Source of the DNA: Clostridia bacterium
Lineage (GTDB): Bacteria; Bacillota; Clostridia; Christensenellales; Borkfalkiaceae
Assembly (NCBI GenBank): GCA_900770185.1
Contig: CAAGJM010000006.1
Location: 131,223-195,222, forward strand
DNA length: 64,000 nt
Reading direction: 5' to 3'
Shown: one piece after another, positions 17,220 to 25,264 of the stretch
Layout: each line of letters starts with the position of its first letter
How positions within the stretch are numbered: the first letter of the stretch is position 1
Notes under the pieces: generated by a model
Databases searched by the model: none
The model's input: only the letters and a program-made list of their open reading frames with translations
Told to the model about the DNA's origin: nothing
Program-made: the position numbers and the translations under genes

Positions 17220-17870
17220 TTAATTTTTCGCGCTTTTTATAATCTCTACGCCCGCGCTCGTTCCGAGCCTTTCCGCGCCCGCCTCAATCATTTTAAGCGC
17301 GTCCTCGTAATTTCTGATTCCTGCGGAAGCTTTGACCTTAACGCCGTTCGTAACGCTTTTTTTCATAAGCGACACGGCTTCGACCGTAGCAACCCCGCCC
17401 GTGAACCCGGTGCAGGTTTTTACGAAGTCTGCGCCCGCTTCGCACGATAAGCGCACCGCACGGACTATTTCGTCGTTCGTCAGCATCGCGCTTTCGATTA
17501 TAACTTTAACAAGCCTCCCGTTAACCGCCTTGACGATTTCGGCAATTTCGTTTTTAACGTAGTCGTCATTTCCGTCTTTCAAGCAGCCCACGTTTATAAC
17601 CATATCGAATTCGTCGCACCCGTCGTTATATGCGGATATTACTTCGGCTACTTTAATTTCGGTTTTGTTTCTGCCGAGCGGAAAACCTATAACGGTGCAA
17701 ACCTTAACGTTTGAACCCGTCAACAGTTTTTTTGCAAGCGGAACGTCCACGGGGTTGACGCAGACGGACGCAAAGTTATACTCTTTCGCTTCTTCGCATA
17801 ATTTTTCGATTTGCGCGTCGGTTGCGTATGATTTAAGCAGCGTATGGTCGATATATTTGTTTAATTCCAT
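17220..17870 (-). CDS. deoC: Deoxyribose-phosphate aldolase
   Basis: A 216-residue TIM-barrel class I aldolase. The Schiff-base lysine lies in VKVIIESAML with the partner in KVKASAGIRNYEDAL, and the DFVKTCTGF motif is intact. Known reaction: 2-deoxyribose-5-phosphate to glyceraldehyde-3-phosphate plus acetaldehyde. The length is usual for the short DeoC class. In this operon the acetaldehyde could be reduced by one of the dehydrogenases, but DeoC relatives may also cleave other 2-deoxy sugar phosphates. Confidence 0.92.
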   Translation of the reverse strand: MELNKYIDHTLLKSYATDAQIEKLCEEAKEYNFASVCVNPVDVPLAKKLLTGSNVKVCTVIGFPLGRNKTEIKVAEVISAYNDGCDEFDMVINVGCLKDGNDDYVKNEIAEIVKAVNGRLVKVIIESAMLTNDEIVRAVRLSCEAGADFVKTCTGFTGGVATVEAVSLMKKSVTNGVKVKASAGIRNYEDALKMIEAGAERLGTSAGVEIIKSAKN

Positions 17871-17901
17871 AAAATTCTCCCGTCGGTAATAAGGAATATC
17901 C

Positions 17902-18336
17902 CTAATTATTTTTTTTGGTTTCGTCGCCTATTTCTCGGTAAGCAACGCCCCAGTCTTTAAGCCTCGTCATATAAGCGTCGTTATCGCGGCAATCTTTCCA
18001 GAAAGTTAAAATTTTCAAATCATCCGTACCTAAGGTGTTATCGAGCGCGTGGAACGTCCCCGCGGGGATAAAAATAACTTCGTCCGCCGCGACGGGATAA
18101 ACTTTATCGTCAAGTTTAATTTCGCCGTTGCCGCTTAAAATGTAATAAATTTCGTCCGCTTCGTGAACTCCGCCGCCGAGTTTGCACCCCTTTTTGACGG
18201 TGCCGTGGTTCATCTGAATAACGCCTTCGCGCCCCGTAACGGTGCTGTCTAAAATCATGCGAGAATCGTACTCTTTTCCGAAACTATACGGCATAACTTT
18301 GTTTACTTTCACTATTTTCGGCTCTAATTTAATCAT
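17902..18336 (-). CDS. Small cupin-domain protein
   Basis: A 144-residue single-domain cupin. Metal ligands of motif 1 appear as G-x5-H-x3-E (GGGVHEADEIYYILSGNGEIKL) and motif 2 as PAGTFHALDN. The ATG at 18336 with AAAGG six bases upstream is preferred over the TTG at 18354, which would overlap the upstream gene. Such proteins act as sugar isomerases, epimerases or lyases, or bind small molecules. Its place between DeoC and the dehydrogenase suggests action on an operon intermediate. Confidence 0.75.
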   Translation of the reverse strand: MIKLEPKIVKVNKVMPYSFGKEYDSRMILDSTVTGREGVIQMNHGTVKKGCKLGGGVHEADEIYYILSGNGEIKLDDKVYPVAADEVIFIPAGTFHALDNTLGTDDLKILTFWKDCRDNDAYMTRLKDWGVAYREIGDETKKNN

Positions 18337-18346
18337 ACTATACCTT

Positions 18347-19369
18347 TTAATCAAAGTCTATCATTATTTTAATTTTATCTTTATAATCGGCAATATTTTC
18401 AAAAACCTTAACCGCGTTTTCGAATTTTACGCGGTGAGTTATAACCGGCGTTAGTTTAACGGGGTTTTTATCCATCATTTCGGCGACCTTTTGCGGGTTA
18501 CCGAATCTCCCCGCCGCCCCGACCAAAGACATTCTTCCGAGCGTGATTTTATCTATCGGCACGTTATCGACGTTCGACTCGTAAAACGACACGATTGAAA
18601 GCCTTCCGTCGCGGCGCAACATATCTATCGCGGACAAAAGCGCAGGCTTCGAGCCCGACGTTTCTATCACAAGTTCCGCACCCGCGCCGTTCGTTAGGTC
18701 TTTAACCGCTTTAACGGCGTCCCTTTCGCGGCTGTTTATAATCTTAGTCGCCCCTAACTTTTTCGCAACCGCCAACTTACTGTCCGTCCGCCCCACCATT
18801 ATAACTTCTTTCGCGCCCGAATATTTTGCTATCCATATAGCTCCCATACCCGTAGCCCCCGTCCCGATTACCACCACCGTATCGGTCGGCTTAACGGTGT
18901 AATTACGGAAAGCGTCAAGCGCGATGCTGAGCGGCTCTATAAGCGCGCCCTCCGAATAAGAAACGCCGTCGGGAAGCTTGTAGACGTGATACTCGGGCAT
19001 AAGCATAAATTCGGCGTAGCACCCGTCCCAGCAATTAACGGTACCGACCGACTTTACATCGCCGCGCAAGCAATACTCGCAAATTCCGCAAGCAACGCCG
19101 TTATCGGTGTACACCCTGTCGCCGACCTTAAAGTTTTTAACCGCTTTCCCTACCGCCGTAACAACGCCCGAAATCTCGTGTCCGAAGCGCACGGGGTAGG
19201 TTATTTCGCCGCTTTCGACAAAGCTTGACTTGCCCGTATAAATTCCTATATCGGTGGCGCAAACGCCCGTTTCTTTAACTTTTATAACAACTTCGTTATC
19301 CTTGGGGATAGGGTCGGGTACGACGGTCATTCTCGCGTCGTACGGCTTAAAAACCGTTATCGCTTTCAT
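18347..19369 (-). CDS. Zinc-dependent medium-chain alcohol/polyol dehydrogenase (sorbitol dehydrogenase-like)
   Basis: A 340-residue MDR protein: catalytic zinc ligands Cys37 (GVCATDIG), GHE motif (FGHEISGVV), structural zinc cysteines in CGICEYCLRGDVKS, and the cofactor fold VVIGTGATGMGAIWIAKYSGA. It has only three obvious structural cysteines in that lobe, so the structural zinc may be incomplete. The family oxidises sugar alcohols or secondary alcohols with NAD(P). A paralogue of the gene at 21807-22856. Confidence 0.87.
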   Translation of the reverse strand: MKAITVFKPYDARMTVVPDPIPKDNEVVIKVKETGVCATDIGIYTGKSSFVESGEITYPVRFGHEISGVVTAVGKAVKNFKVGDRVYTDNGVACGICEYCLRGDVKSVGTVNCWDGCYAEFMLMPEYHVYKLPDGVSYSEGALIEPLSIALDAFRNYTVKPTDTVVVIGTGATGMGAIWIAKYSGAKEVIMVGRTDSKLAVAKKLGATKIINSRERDAVKAVKDLTNGAGAELVIETSGSKPALLSAIDMLRRDGRLSIVSFYESNVDNVPIDKITLGRMSLVGAAGRFGNPQKVAEMMDKNPVKLTPVITHRVKFENAVKVFENIADYKDKIKIMIDFD

Positions 19370-19379
19370 TATTTCTCCT

Positions 19380-20252
19380 TTATTCCGACGTAGCCGAGAA
19401 TAGCTCTATATTCATAGTAAACTTAACTTCTCCGCCGCCCGCTATATACGAGCATTTGCCCGCATCGATCGCTTTTTCGGGCGTATCGTAAGGGGCGGAC
19501 GCAACTTCCGCCGCAATGTTATACATGTTTTTAAACTCGCCGTTGTTTATCCACACACCGAGGTATTTCAAAACCGAATTGTCGTAGCATAGTTTTAACT
19601 CGTTAAACTCGTACTTAGCAATTATTTCGCCGCGCGAGATTTCATTATTATAATAAAATTTATACGCCGCTCCGCTCGGCGTTTTGCCGACAAGTTTGTT
19701 TTTCGGCAACTCTTTAAACTCTTCGCCGAAACTGTAAGTTATATCTTCGCTGTCGCCATAGGGGGTAACGATACGCAAATCGTCCGCCCCTTTAAGCATT
19801 AAATGCGCCGCGTATATGTACGGCAAAGTTTTATCGGACAGGTTTTTTATACGGTACTCTATTTTAAACCCGTTGTTTATTATGCCGACCGTTTTAGTCC
19901 ACTCAAACGGAAGGTCGGGCGTTTTTGCGCTAAGTTTAAGTTTGCCGCCCGCGACGCGTGCACGCATAGGTATGCGCGCTATAACGCCGTGGTCGGGATA
20001 TATAAGCCCGCTCGTTTCAACCTCGTCAACCGTAGGGAACATGTCGTCGAACCCCGAACATTCGCTATCTACGAAAACGCCCGTATAGTTGAGTTTTTTA
20101 TATTTTTTGTTTGTTGCTTGCTCTAAAAACTCAAACCCGCCCGCTGATATCGAAGCGATTTTACCGCCCTCGCCCGGCAAAATTTTTAAGACCTTGTCGC
20201 CGGATACAATATCGTAACACATAAGGTCTTTATAAAAACCTTTTTTAATCAT
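19380..20252 (-). CDS. Aldose 1-epimerase-like (galactose mutarotase fold) protein
   Basis: A 290-residue beta-sandwich protein of the aldose-epimerase superfamily (VLKILPGEGGKIASISAGGFEFL; DMFPTVDE; YPDHGVIARIPM with a likely catalytic His; YIYAAHLMLKGADD with the second His). It interconverts sugar anomers or acts on related sugars before phosphorylation or oxidation. It overlaps the metallo-hydrolase gene upstream by four bases (ATGA). Confidence 0.78.
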   Translation of the reverse strand: MIKKGFYKDLMCYDIVSGDKVLKILPGEGGKIASISAGGFEFLEQATNKKYKKLNYTGVFVDSECSGFDDMFPTVDEVETSGLIYPDHGVIARIPMRARVAGGKLKLSAKTPDLPFEWTKTVGIINNGFKIEYRIKNLSDKTLPYIYAAHLMLKGADDLRIVTPYGDSEDITYSFGEEFKELPKNKLVGKTPSGAAYKFYYNNEISRGEIIAKYEFNELKLCYDNSVLKYLGVWINNGEFKNMYNIAAEVASAPYDTPEKAIDAGKCSYIAGGGEVKFTMNIELFSATSE

Positions 20253-21007
20253 AAAGTGATTTTTTCGCCTTGACGCATCAAAAGGTATTTAACGCCCGAA
20301 TTTTTTGCCTCCGTCATAAACGAATACGGGTCGCCAAAATGTTCGGCAAAATTCCAGTAATGGCACGGGACGGATAGTTTTGCTTTAACCACGCTTGCCG
20401 CTTTTGCCCCGTCCTTCCCGTTCATATTGCCGAACGCGCCGTTTATGGGGAAAATAAACAAGTCCGCCCCCGCGACCTTTTCGGAAGAAAAGTAATCTTC
20501 GCGATATTTCGTGTCGCCCGCGACGTATATTTTTTTGTTCTCGGCTTCGATAATAAAGCCGAGCGCGTAAGGCGTATCTTTTCCGTGGTCGCAGTTATAT
20601 GCGATAACTTTTATTCCGCCGTCTAAACAAACTTCGTCGCCTATATCAAGATAAGTTAAGTTTTTGCTAAGGTTAAGCCTTTTTGCTTCTTTTTCGCAAT
20701 CTTTTGCAAAAAAGCCCTTTGTCACGCCGTTTTGCATAAGCGCGGGCACGCTGTCGGGGTCGAAGTGGTCGTAATGGGCGTGAGAGATTAAAAGATAGTC
20801 AAAATCTATCTCTCCCGCCGATAAAACGTAAGGCATAAGCCGCTTAAACCCGAAGTAACGGTTGCAACAATCGCTTAAATAGGGGTCTACCGCAACGGTT
20901 TTACCGTCGGGCGTTTTTATAACGAAACCCGCCTGTCCTAAAAAGTAAACGTTAAGCTTGCCGCTTGAAACCTTATCGTATTTAATTTGATTTGCTAAAT
21001 TATCCAT
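20249..21007 (-). CDS. Metallo-beta-lactamase fold hydrolase (UlaG/lactonase-like)
   Basis: A 252-residue MBL protein with the metal motif SHAHYDHFD (HxHxDH) near residue 78, VAGDTKYRED around 170 and the late His in VPCHYWNFAEHFG. It resembles UlaG-type L-ascorbate-6-phosphate lactonases and other small MBL hydrolases. In an operon with sugar dehydrogenases, opening a sugar lactone is a reasonable role, though not proven by sequence. Confidence 0.78.
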   Translation of the reverse strand: MDNLANQIKYDKVSSGKLNVYFLGQAGFVIKTPDGKTVAVDPYLSDCCNRYFGFKRLMPYVLSAGEIDFDYLLISHAHYDHFDPDSVPALMQNGVTKGFFAKDCEKEAKRLNLSKNLTYLDIGDEVCLDGGIKVIAYNCDHGKDTPYALGFIIEAENKKIYVAGDTKYREDYFSSEKVAGADLFIFPINGAFGNMNGKDGAKAASVVKAKLSVPCHYWNFAEHFGDPYSFMTEAKNSGVKYLLMRQGEKITL

Positions 21008-21019
21008 ATATTCCCTAAG

Positions 21020-21796
21020 TTAAAAGTTTCTTGCAAAGCCGCCCGCCGTCCAGCCGCCGTCAACAGGTAAAACCGCGCCCGTTATATACTTTGATAGGTC
21101 TGACGCGAAGAACATCGCCGCGCCGACTATATCTTCGGACGTAGCCTGTCTTCCCATGGGGATATGAGCTAAAAGTCCTTTCATCTTTTCGTCGTTTTGC
21201 CAAAGTTTGTTCGTCAGCTCTATGCCGACGGTGCCGGGCGCAATGCAGTTGACCCGCACTTTTTTCTCGGCAAGCTCTATAGCCGCCGCCTTGGTTAAGT
21301 TTATAACTCCGCTTTTAGCCGCCGCAAACGCGCACTGGTTCCTAAGCGGCGTTATCCCGACGATAGAACTTATATTTATTATCGACCCGCCTATAGGGTT
21401 AAAGCTTTTAAGCGCGTGTTTGGTGCAGTTATACACCCCTTTTAAATCGACCGCTAAAATAGCGTCCCACCACTTATCGCTGAAATTTTCGACCGTTTTG
21501 CGCTCGTCCGCTCCGACGTTTATGCCGGCGTTGTTTATAAGCACGTCAATATATCCGACTTCTCTTTTTATCGCCTTAAAGTTTTCTTCAACGGCTAAGG
21601 GGTCGGTTATATCGAACTCACGCGCATAACACGCGCCGCCGAAAGATATAATTTCGCTTTTTAGTTTATCGGTGTTTTTAAGGTCTAAGCATACGACTTT
21701 TGCCCCGTCACGCGCAAAACCCTTCGCTATAGCCGAGCCTAATCCGCCCGCCGCGCCCGTTATAACGACGACTTTATTTTTTAAATTTATTTCCAT
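21020..21796 (-). CDS. Short-chain dehydrogenase/reductase lacking the catalytic tyrosine
   Basis: A 258-residue classical SDR: TGAAGGLG cofactor motif (13-20), NNAG (88-91), NISS catalytic serine (about 143) and Lys161. The YxxxK motif reads FAAAK, so residue 157 is Phe where Tyr is the general acid/base. The C-terminal PVDGGWTAGG is intact. Without Tyr the usual hydride-transfer chemistry should be weak, so this may be a different reaction, a binding protein, or a cloning-scale mutation. Neighbours suggest a sugar or polyol substrate. Confidence 0.85.
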   Translation of the reverse strand: MEINLKNKVVVITGAAGGLGSAIAKGFARDGAKVVCLDLKNTDKLKSEIISFGGACYAREFDITDPLAVEENFKAIKREVGYIDVLINNAGINVGADERKTVENFSDKWWDAILAVDLKGVYNCTKHALKSFNPIGGSIINISSIVGITPLRNQCAFAAAKSGVINLTKAAAIELAEKKVRVNCIAPGTVGIELTNKLWQNDEKMKGLLAHIPMGRQATSEDIVGAAMFFASDLSKYITGAVLPVDGGWTAGGFARNF

Positions 21797-21806
21797 AATA
21801 TCCCCC

Positions 21807-22856
21807 TTACAGATATTCGTCGAAAGCGGTCAGCATAATTTTAACCGCTTTGCCGTTTATAAGCTCGTCAAACGCTTCGTTAAACTTACTTAACGGCATA
21901 ACTTTAATAAGCGGGTCTAAATTTAATTTGTCCGCTTTTAAAAGATTAAGGGCTATTTCCCACCCCGTGTAGGAAGACGACATATTAAAGTACATATCTA
22001 TTACTTTTTGCATCGCTTCGTTATAGGGGAAGTTCACCGACTCTTTTCCGCTTAAACCTATCGCGCAAAGCCTGCCTTTTTTCTTTAAGCACTTAACGGC
22101 GTTTATAATCGCTGAGTTCGCACCCGAACATTCAACGACTATATCCGCGCCTATCCCGCCCGTCTCGTCAAGAATAATTTTAACGGAATCGTCTTTTTGA
22201 ACGTTTATGAACCTGTCGAACGCGCCCGCGTTCAATGCGGCAGGAAAGCGCACGCCTTCGTCAACCGTACAGCCGCACATTATAACCCTGCGGGCGCCCG
22301 CCGCTTTTGCAACAAGACCCGCAAGCATCGCTATCGGTCCCGCGCCCGTTACGACTACGTAGTCGCCCGCGTAAACCTTGGCGCGTTCGATGAGTTGATG
22401 CGCGACTATCGCAAGCGGTTCGCAAAACGCCGCCGTTTTAAGCGATACGTTTTCGGGAATTTTATGCAATAGTTTTTCGGGCATTTTTACGTATTCCGCA
22501 AACGCGCCGTCTATCCCGGAGCCTATCGACCGCTTTTTGTCGCAAATCTGAACGTTACCGGTTCTACATAAATAGCACGTTCCGCACGCCTCGTTGTGCG
22601 GCTCGCCGACAACCTTGTCACCCTCTTTAAAATTTTTGACTTTAACGCCCGATTTTACTATAACGCCCGAAAATTCGTGCCCGATAGTCACGGGCGGATA
22701 ATAGGTATATCGGTCGGATAAAATATGCAAATCGGTTCCGCAAATTCCGCCGTACGCAACCTTTATCAGCACTTCTTCGTCACCGATTTCGGGAATCGGC
22801 TTTTCTAACAGTTCGATATTCCCTTCGCCTTTTTTCGTTTTTACAAGCGCTTTCAT
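21807..22856 (-). CDS. Zinc-dependent medium-chain alcohol/polyol dehydrogenase, first gene of the catabolic operon
   Basis: A 349-residue MDR protein with catalytic zinc Cys (YGGICGTDLH), GHEFSG, structural-zinc lobe NEACGTCYLCRTGNVQIC with four cysteines, and cofactor fold VVTGAGPIAMLAGLVAKAAGA. Threonine or sorbitol dehydrogenase-like. Complete zinc sites, unlike its paralogue at 18347-19369. GGAGA precedes the ATG and the upstream region carries a palindromic operator candidate. As first gene, its promoter probably serves all ten genes to 14313. Confidence 0.88.
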   Translation of the reverse strand: MKALVKTKKGEGNIELLEKPIPEIGDEEVLIKVAYGGICGTDLHILSDRYTYYPPVTIGHEFSGVIVKSGVKVKNFKEGDKVVGEPHNEACGTCYLCRTGNVQICDKKRSIGSGIDGAFAEYVKMPEKLLHKIPENVSLKTAAFCEPLAIVAHQLIERAKVYAGDYVVVTGAGPIAMLAGLVAKAAGARRVIMCGCTVDEGVRFPAALNAGAFDRFINVQKDDSVKIILDETGGIGADIVVECSGANSAIINAVKCLKKKGRLCAIGLSGKESVNFPYNEAMQKVIDMYFNMSSSYTGWEIALNLLKADKLNLDPLIKVMPLSKFNEAFDELINGKAVKIMLTAFDEYL

Positions 22857-22964
22857 ATATTTCTCCGCTACGCCGCATTTTTGTTTAAAACCTCGTTTAT
22901 TCGATTTTTAAACGCTCGGCTTTTATTTTACTTATAGTCTACTACAATTTTTACGATATTTCTA

Positions 22965-22978
22965 TGCGTATATACGCA
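22965..22978. promoter_or_regulatory. Perfect palindrome upstream of the catabolic operon (operator candidate)
   Basis: TGCGTATATACGCA, a 14-bp perfect palindrome, about 110 bp upstream of the first gene. On the minus strand a TATAAG -10-like box (22932-22937 region) lies about 30 bp downstream. Probably a regulator site; no other gene-like content was seen in 22857-23059. Confidence 0.45.
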
Positions 22979-23059
22979 AAAAACATTGTTTTATTTGCAA
23001 GCTCAAAATAAACGAATAACAACCCTTTTTAATCCGACTGAAAATTAGCGCCTATAAAA

Positions 23060-23098
23060 ACACGCAAAATAAAAACCGCAGGTAAAAACCTACGGTTT
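23060..23098 (-). terminator. Intrinsic terminator of the rubrerythrin gene
   Basis: Minus-strand stem AAACCGTAGGT / ACCTGCGGTTT (one G-T pair) followed by a T-rich tract. Confidence 0.8.
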
Positions 23099-23145
23099 AA
23101 TTCAGTTTAAACGCCGTGCGTAAACTCGGCTAAGCGCAACCGGTT

Positions 23146-23685
23146 TTAATAATTTTCGGCGCGGACTTCGAAATAACTTTGCGGGTGGTTGCACGTCGGG
23201 CAAACTTCGGGGGCTTTTACGCCTATAACGATATGCCCGCAGTTTCTGCACTCCCAAATTTTAACTTCGCTTTTTTCAAAAACCTTTTTCGTTTCGACGT
23301 TTTTTAAAAGCGCGCGGTATCTTTCTTCATGGTGTTTTTCAATCTCGCCGACCAAGCGGAATTTTTCGGCTAATTCGGGGAAGCCTTCGTCTAAAGCGGT
23401 TTTAGCGAACTCTTCATACATATCCGTCCACTCGTAATTTTCGCCTTCCGCCGCCGCCTTTAAGTTGCCCGCCGTATCGGATAAGCCCGACAACTCTTTA
23501 AACCACATTTTAGCGTGTTCTTTTTCGTTTTCGGCGGTTTTTAAAAAGAGCGCGGAAATCTGCTCGTACCCCTCCTTTTTCGCTACGCTTGCAAAATAAG
23601 TGTACTTGTTTCTTGCCTGGCTTTCGCCGCTGAACGCCGCTTGCAGGTTCTTTTCGGTTTTGGTGCCGCTGTATTTGTTAGTCAT
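23146..23685 (-). CDS. rbr: Rubrerythrin
   Basis: A 179-residue diiron/rubredoxin fusion. The ferritin-like domain carries the Glu and ExxH ligands (AFSGESQARNKY; ENEKEHAKMW; EIEKHHEERY) and the C-terminal rubredoxin has two CxxC pairs (CRNCG and CPTCN). It reduces hydrogen peroxide in strict anaerobes using NADH-derived electrons. AAAGGAG precedes the ATG. Monocistronic between its promoter and terminator. Confidence 0.95.
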   Translation of the reverse strand: MTNKYSGTKTEKNLQAAFSGESQARNKYTYFASVAKKEGYEQISALFLKTAENEKEHAKMWFKELSGLSDTAGNLKAAAEGENYEWTDMYEEFAKTALDEGFPELAEKFRLVGEIEKHHEERYRALLKNVETKKVFEKSEVKIWECRNCGHIVIGVKAPEVCPTCNHPQSYFEVRAENY

Positions 23686-23749
23686 ATTAACTCCTTTTTG
23701 TAAGCGGAGTTTTATTTTTAAATTTTATTTCCGCTTAGTAAGTGATTAA

Positions 23750-23778
23750 ATTATAATATAAATTGTCGGATAAATCAA
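23750..23778 (-). promoter_or_regulatory. Promoter of rubrerythrin
   Basis: Minus-strand TTGATT (23773-23778), 17 bp, perfect TATAAT (23750-23755). The 5' leader can form a 7-bp hairpin AAGCGGA/TCCGCTT (23702-23736) just before the ribosome site. Confidence 0.8.
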
Positions 23779-23826
23779 TACCGATTTGAAAATGTCGACC
23801 GATTTTCACAAAACTGCGCCGTAAAC

Positions 23827-23859
23827 AAAAAAACTATCGGCAAAACCGATAGTTTTTTT
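23827..23859. terminator. Perfect-stem terminator, copy 1 of a duplicated hairpin
   Basis: A 14-bp perfect stem (23827-23840 with 23846-23859) and loop CAAAA, symmetric A- and T-runs. A 29-bp core is identical to 24433-24461, so the gene between them sits between two copies of one terminator. Confidence 0.85.
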
Positions 23860-23889
23860 AGCCGAACGGGAATCGAACCCCGCTCGGCT
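23860..23889 (-). repeat. tRNA T-arm/acceptor-like minihelix
   Basis: Minus strand AGCCGAGCGGG and CCCGTTCGGCT pair over 11 bp (one G-T) around loop GTTCGATT, which is a T-loop consensus. It looks like the acceptor and T arm of a tRNA without D and anticodon arms or CCA. The neighbouring gene's TAG stop lies in it. Possibly a tRNA remnant or attachment-site scar. Confidence 0.5.
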
Positions 23890-24430
23890 ATCCGCAATAC
23901 ATAAACCCCGCAAAACTAACGTCGTCCCAAATATCTTTCAAAAGTTTTCCGTCAATACTTGCGTTGTTAATGAACTCTTCGCGCGAAGAAAACTTCTGTT
24001 CCGTATCGTCGTTACACATAACTATATTGCGGCTACTTTCTAAATACACTTCATAAGTAACGCCATAAACGGTAAAAAGCATTTCACTATAAAAATAAAG
24101 TCCGTTTACGAATTCGTTAAACGTCGCCTTAAAAGGTTCCCCGTTTAAATATTGCCGCCTTGCGGTTGTAGGAGAAACGAGCATCGGGTAACTTATGCCG
24201 CGGTCTTTTTCAAATTTTTCCTCGTCTTTTGAAAATTTCCAACCGCAATTTTTACACTCGCCGTTTCCGTATTCGTCGCGATAAGCGTCTTGCCCGCATA
24301 TAGAACATTTAACTTTTATAGCACCTTCTCCGAAGCAACTGTTTTTTTCCGTTACCTCGCCGGAAGTTAAATCGGTTATAATCACTTTAAACTCGCGCTT
24401 ATTATCTTTTCCACTCATAGGTTTTGACAT
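23888..24430 (-). CDS. Zinc-ribbon protein of unknown function
   Basis: 180 residues, family not recognised. A four-cysteine zinc-ribbon (CSICGQ and CKNCGW, about residues 41-63) follows a charged N-terminus; the rest is a mixed alpha/beta domain (EFVNGLYFYSEMLFTVYGVTYEVYLES) ending in DVSFAGFMYCG. No ribosome site is clear at either the first Met or Met5. It is bracketed by duplicate terminator hairpins and abuts a tRNA-like minihelix, which suggests it arrived as an inserted cassette. CPCC-type small zinc proteins of this look are common near toxin systems, but that link is only a guess. Confidence 0.6.
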   Translation of the reverse strand: MSKPMSGKDNKREFKVIITDLTSGEVTEKNSCFGEGAIKVKCSICGQDAYRDEYGNGECKNCGWKFSKDEEKFEKDRGISYPMLVSPTTARRQYLNGEPFKATFNEFVNGLYFYSEMLFTVYGVTYEVYLESSRNIVMCNDDTEQKFSSREEFINNASIDGKLLKDIWDDVSFAGFMYCG

Positions 24431-24432
24431 TT

Positions 24433-24461
24433 AAAAACTATCGGCAAAACCGATAGTTTTT
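24433..24461. terminator. Terminator of the liv operon, copy 2 of the duplicated hairpin
   Basis: Perfect 12-bp stem with loop CAAAA, directly after livF. Its 29 bp recur exactly at 23829-23857. Confidence 0.85.
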
Positions 24462-24472
24462 GTTTTAAAATT

Positions 24473-25264
24473 TTATTCGCCTAAGTATGCGGCTTTTACT
24501 TTATCGTCATTCATAAGTTCGACGCCCGTTCCGCTCATCGTTATTTTGCCCGTTTCAAGGACGTAAGCGCGGTCGGCGATAGACAAAGCTTTTTTAGCGT
24601 TTTGTTCCACCAAAAATACGGTGGTGCCCGCTTTGTTTATCTCTTTAATCGTGTCGAAAATGGTGTTGACGTATAGCGGCGACAGACCCATGGACGGCTC
24701 GTCTAAAAGCAGCATTTGCGGGTGCGACATCATAGCCCTACCGACCGCAAGCATCTGCTGCTCGCCGCCCGACAAAGTACCCGCGACCTGACCCGCGCGC
24801 TCCTGAAGGCGGGGGAAGATATCGTAAACCTTTTCAAGCGTTTCTTTAATCTCTTTTTTGTCGCTTCTCGAATACGCGCCGAGCATCAAGTTATCTTTAA
24901 CCGATAATTCCTGGAAAACCCTGCGCCCTTCGGGGACCTGCGTTAAACCGTAGGTTACGATTTTATGTGCGGGCGAATGGGTAAGTTCGCGCTCCAAAAC
25001 TTCGACGGGTTCGCCGTTTTTCGAGTGTTTAGCCTTTTCCTTTTCGGTTAAGTTCGACTGATAAAATTTAATAGAGCCGCTTTCCGCCGGAATAAGTCCG
25101 TTTATAGCGTGCATTATGGTCGTTTTGCCCGCGCCGTTCGCGCCGATAAGCGCGACTATTTCGCCTTTATTTACGGTAAACGAAACGCCTTTTATGGCTT
25201 TTATAAGCCCGTAACTGACAACTAAGTTTTCTACGTTCAATATAGTTTCCATATCAGTCGTCAT
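24473..25264 (-). CDS. livF: Branched-chain amino acid ABC transporter ATP-binding protein LivF
   Basis: A 263-residue ABC ATPase: Walker A GANGAGKTT, signature LSGGEQQM, Walker B MLLLDEP, H-loop region LVEQN. LivF rather than LivG by the short length, the EGRRVFQELSV motif and its place at the end of the operon. An insertion of about 25 residues after Walker A (NLTEKEKAKHSKNGEPVEVLERELTHS region) is longer than in enteric LivF. It overlaps livG by 11 bases. Confidence 0.92.
   Translation of the reverse strand: MTTDMETILNVENLVVSYGLIKAIKGVSFTVNKGEIVALIGANGAGKTTIMHAINGLIPAESGSIKFYQSNLTEKEKAKHSKNGEPVEVLERELTHSPAHKIVTYGLTQVPEGRRVFQELSVKDNLMLGAYSRSDKKEIKETLEKVYDIFPRLQERAGQVAGTLSGGEQQMLAVGRAMMSHPQMLLLDEPSMGLSPLYVNTIFDTIKEINKAGTTVFLVEQNAKKALSIADRAYVLETGKITMSGTGVELMNDDKVKAAYLGE

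Noticed and set aside
17220..17870. Firm assignment of the operon to deoxyribose catabolism
   Set aside because: DeoC and a PfkB kinase fit it, but the two polyol dehydrogenases, lactonase-like protein and cupin are not needed for that route, so the substrate is left open.
23860..23889. A functional tRNA gene
   Set aside because: Only acceptor- and T-arm-like halves are present; no D arm, anticodon arm or CCA.
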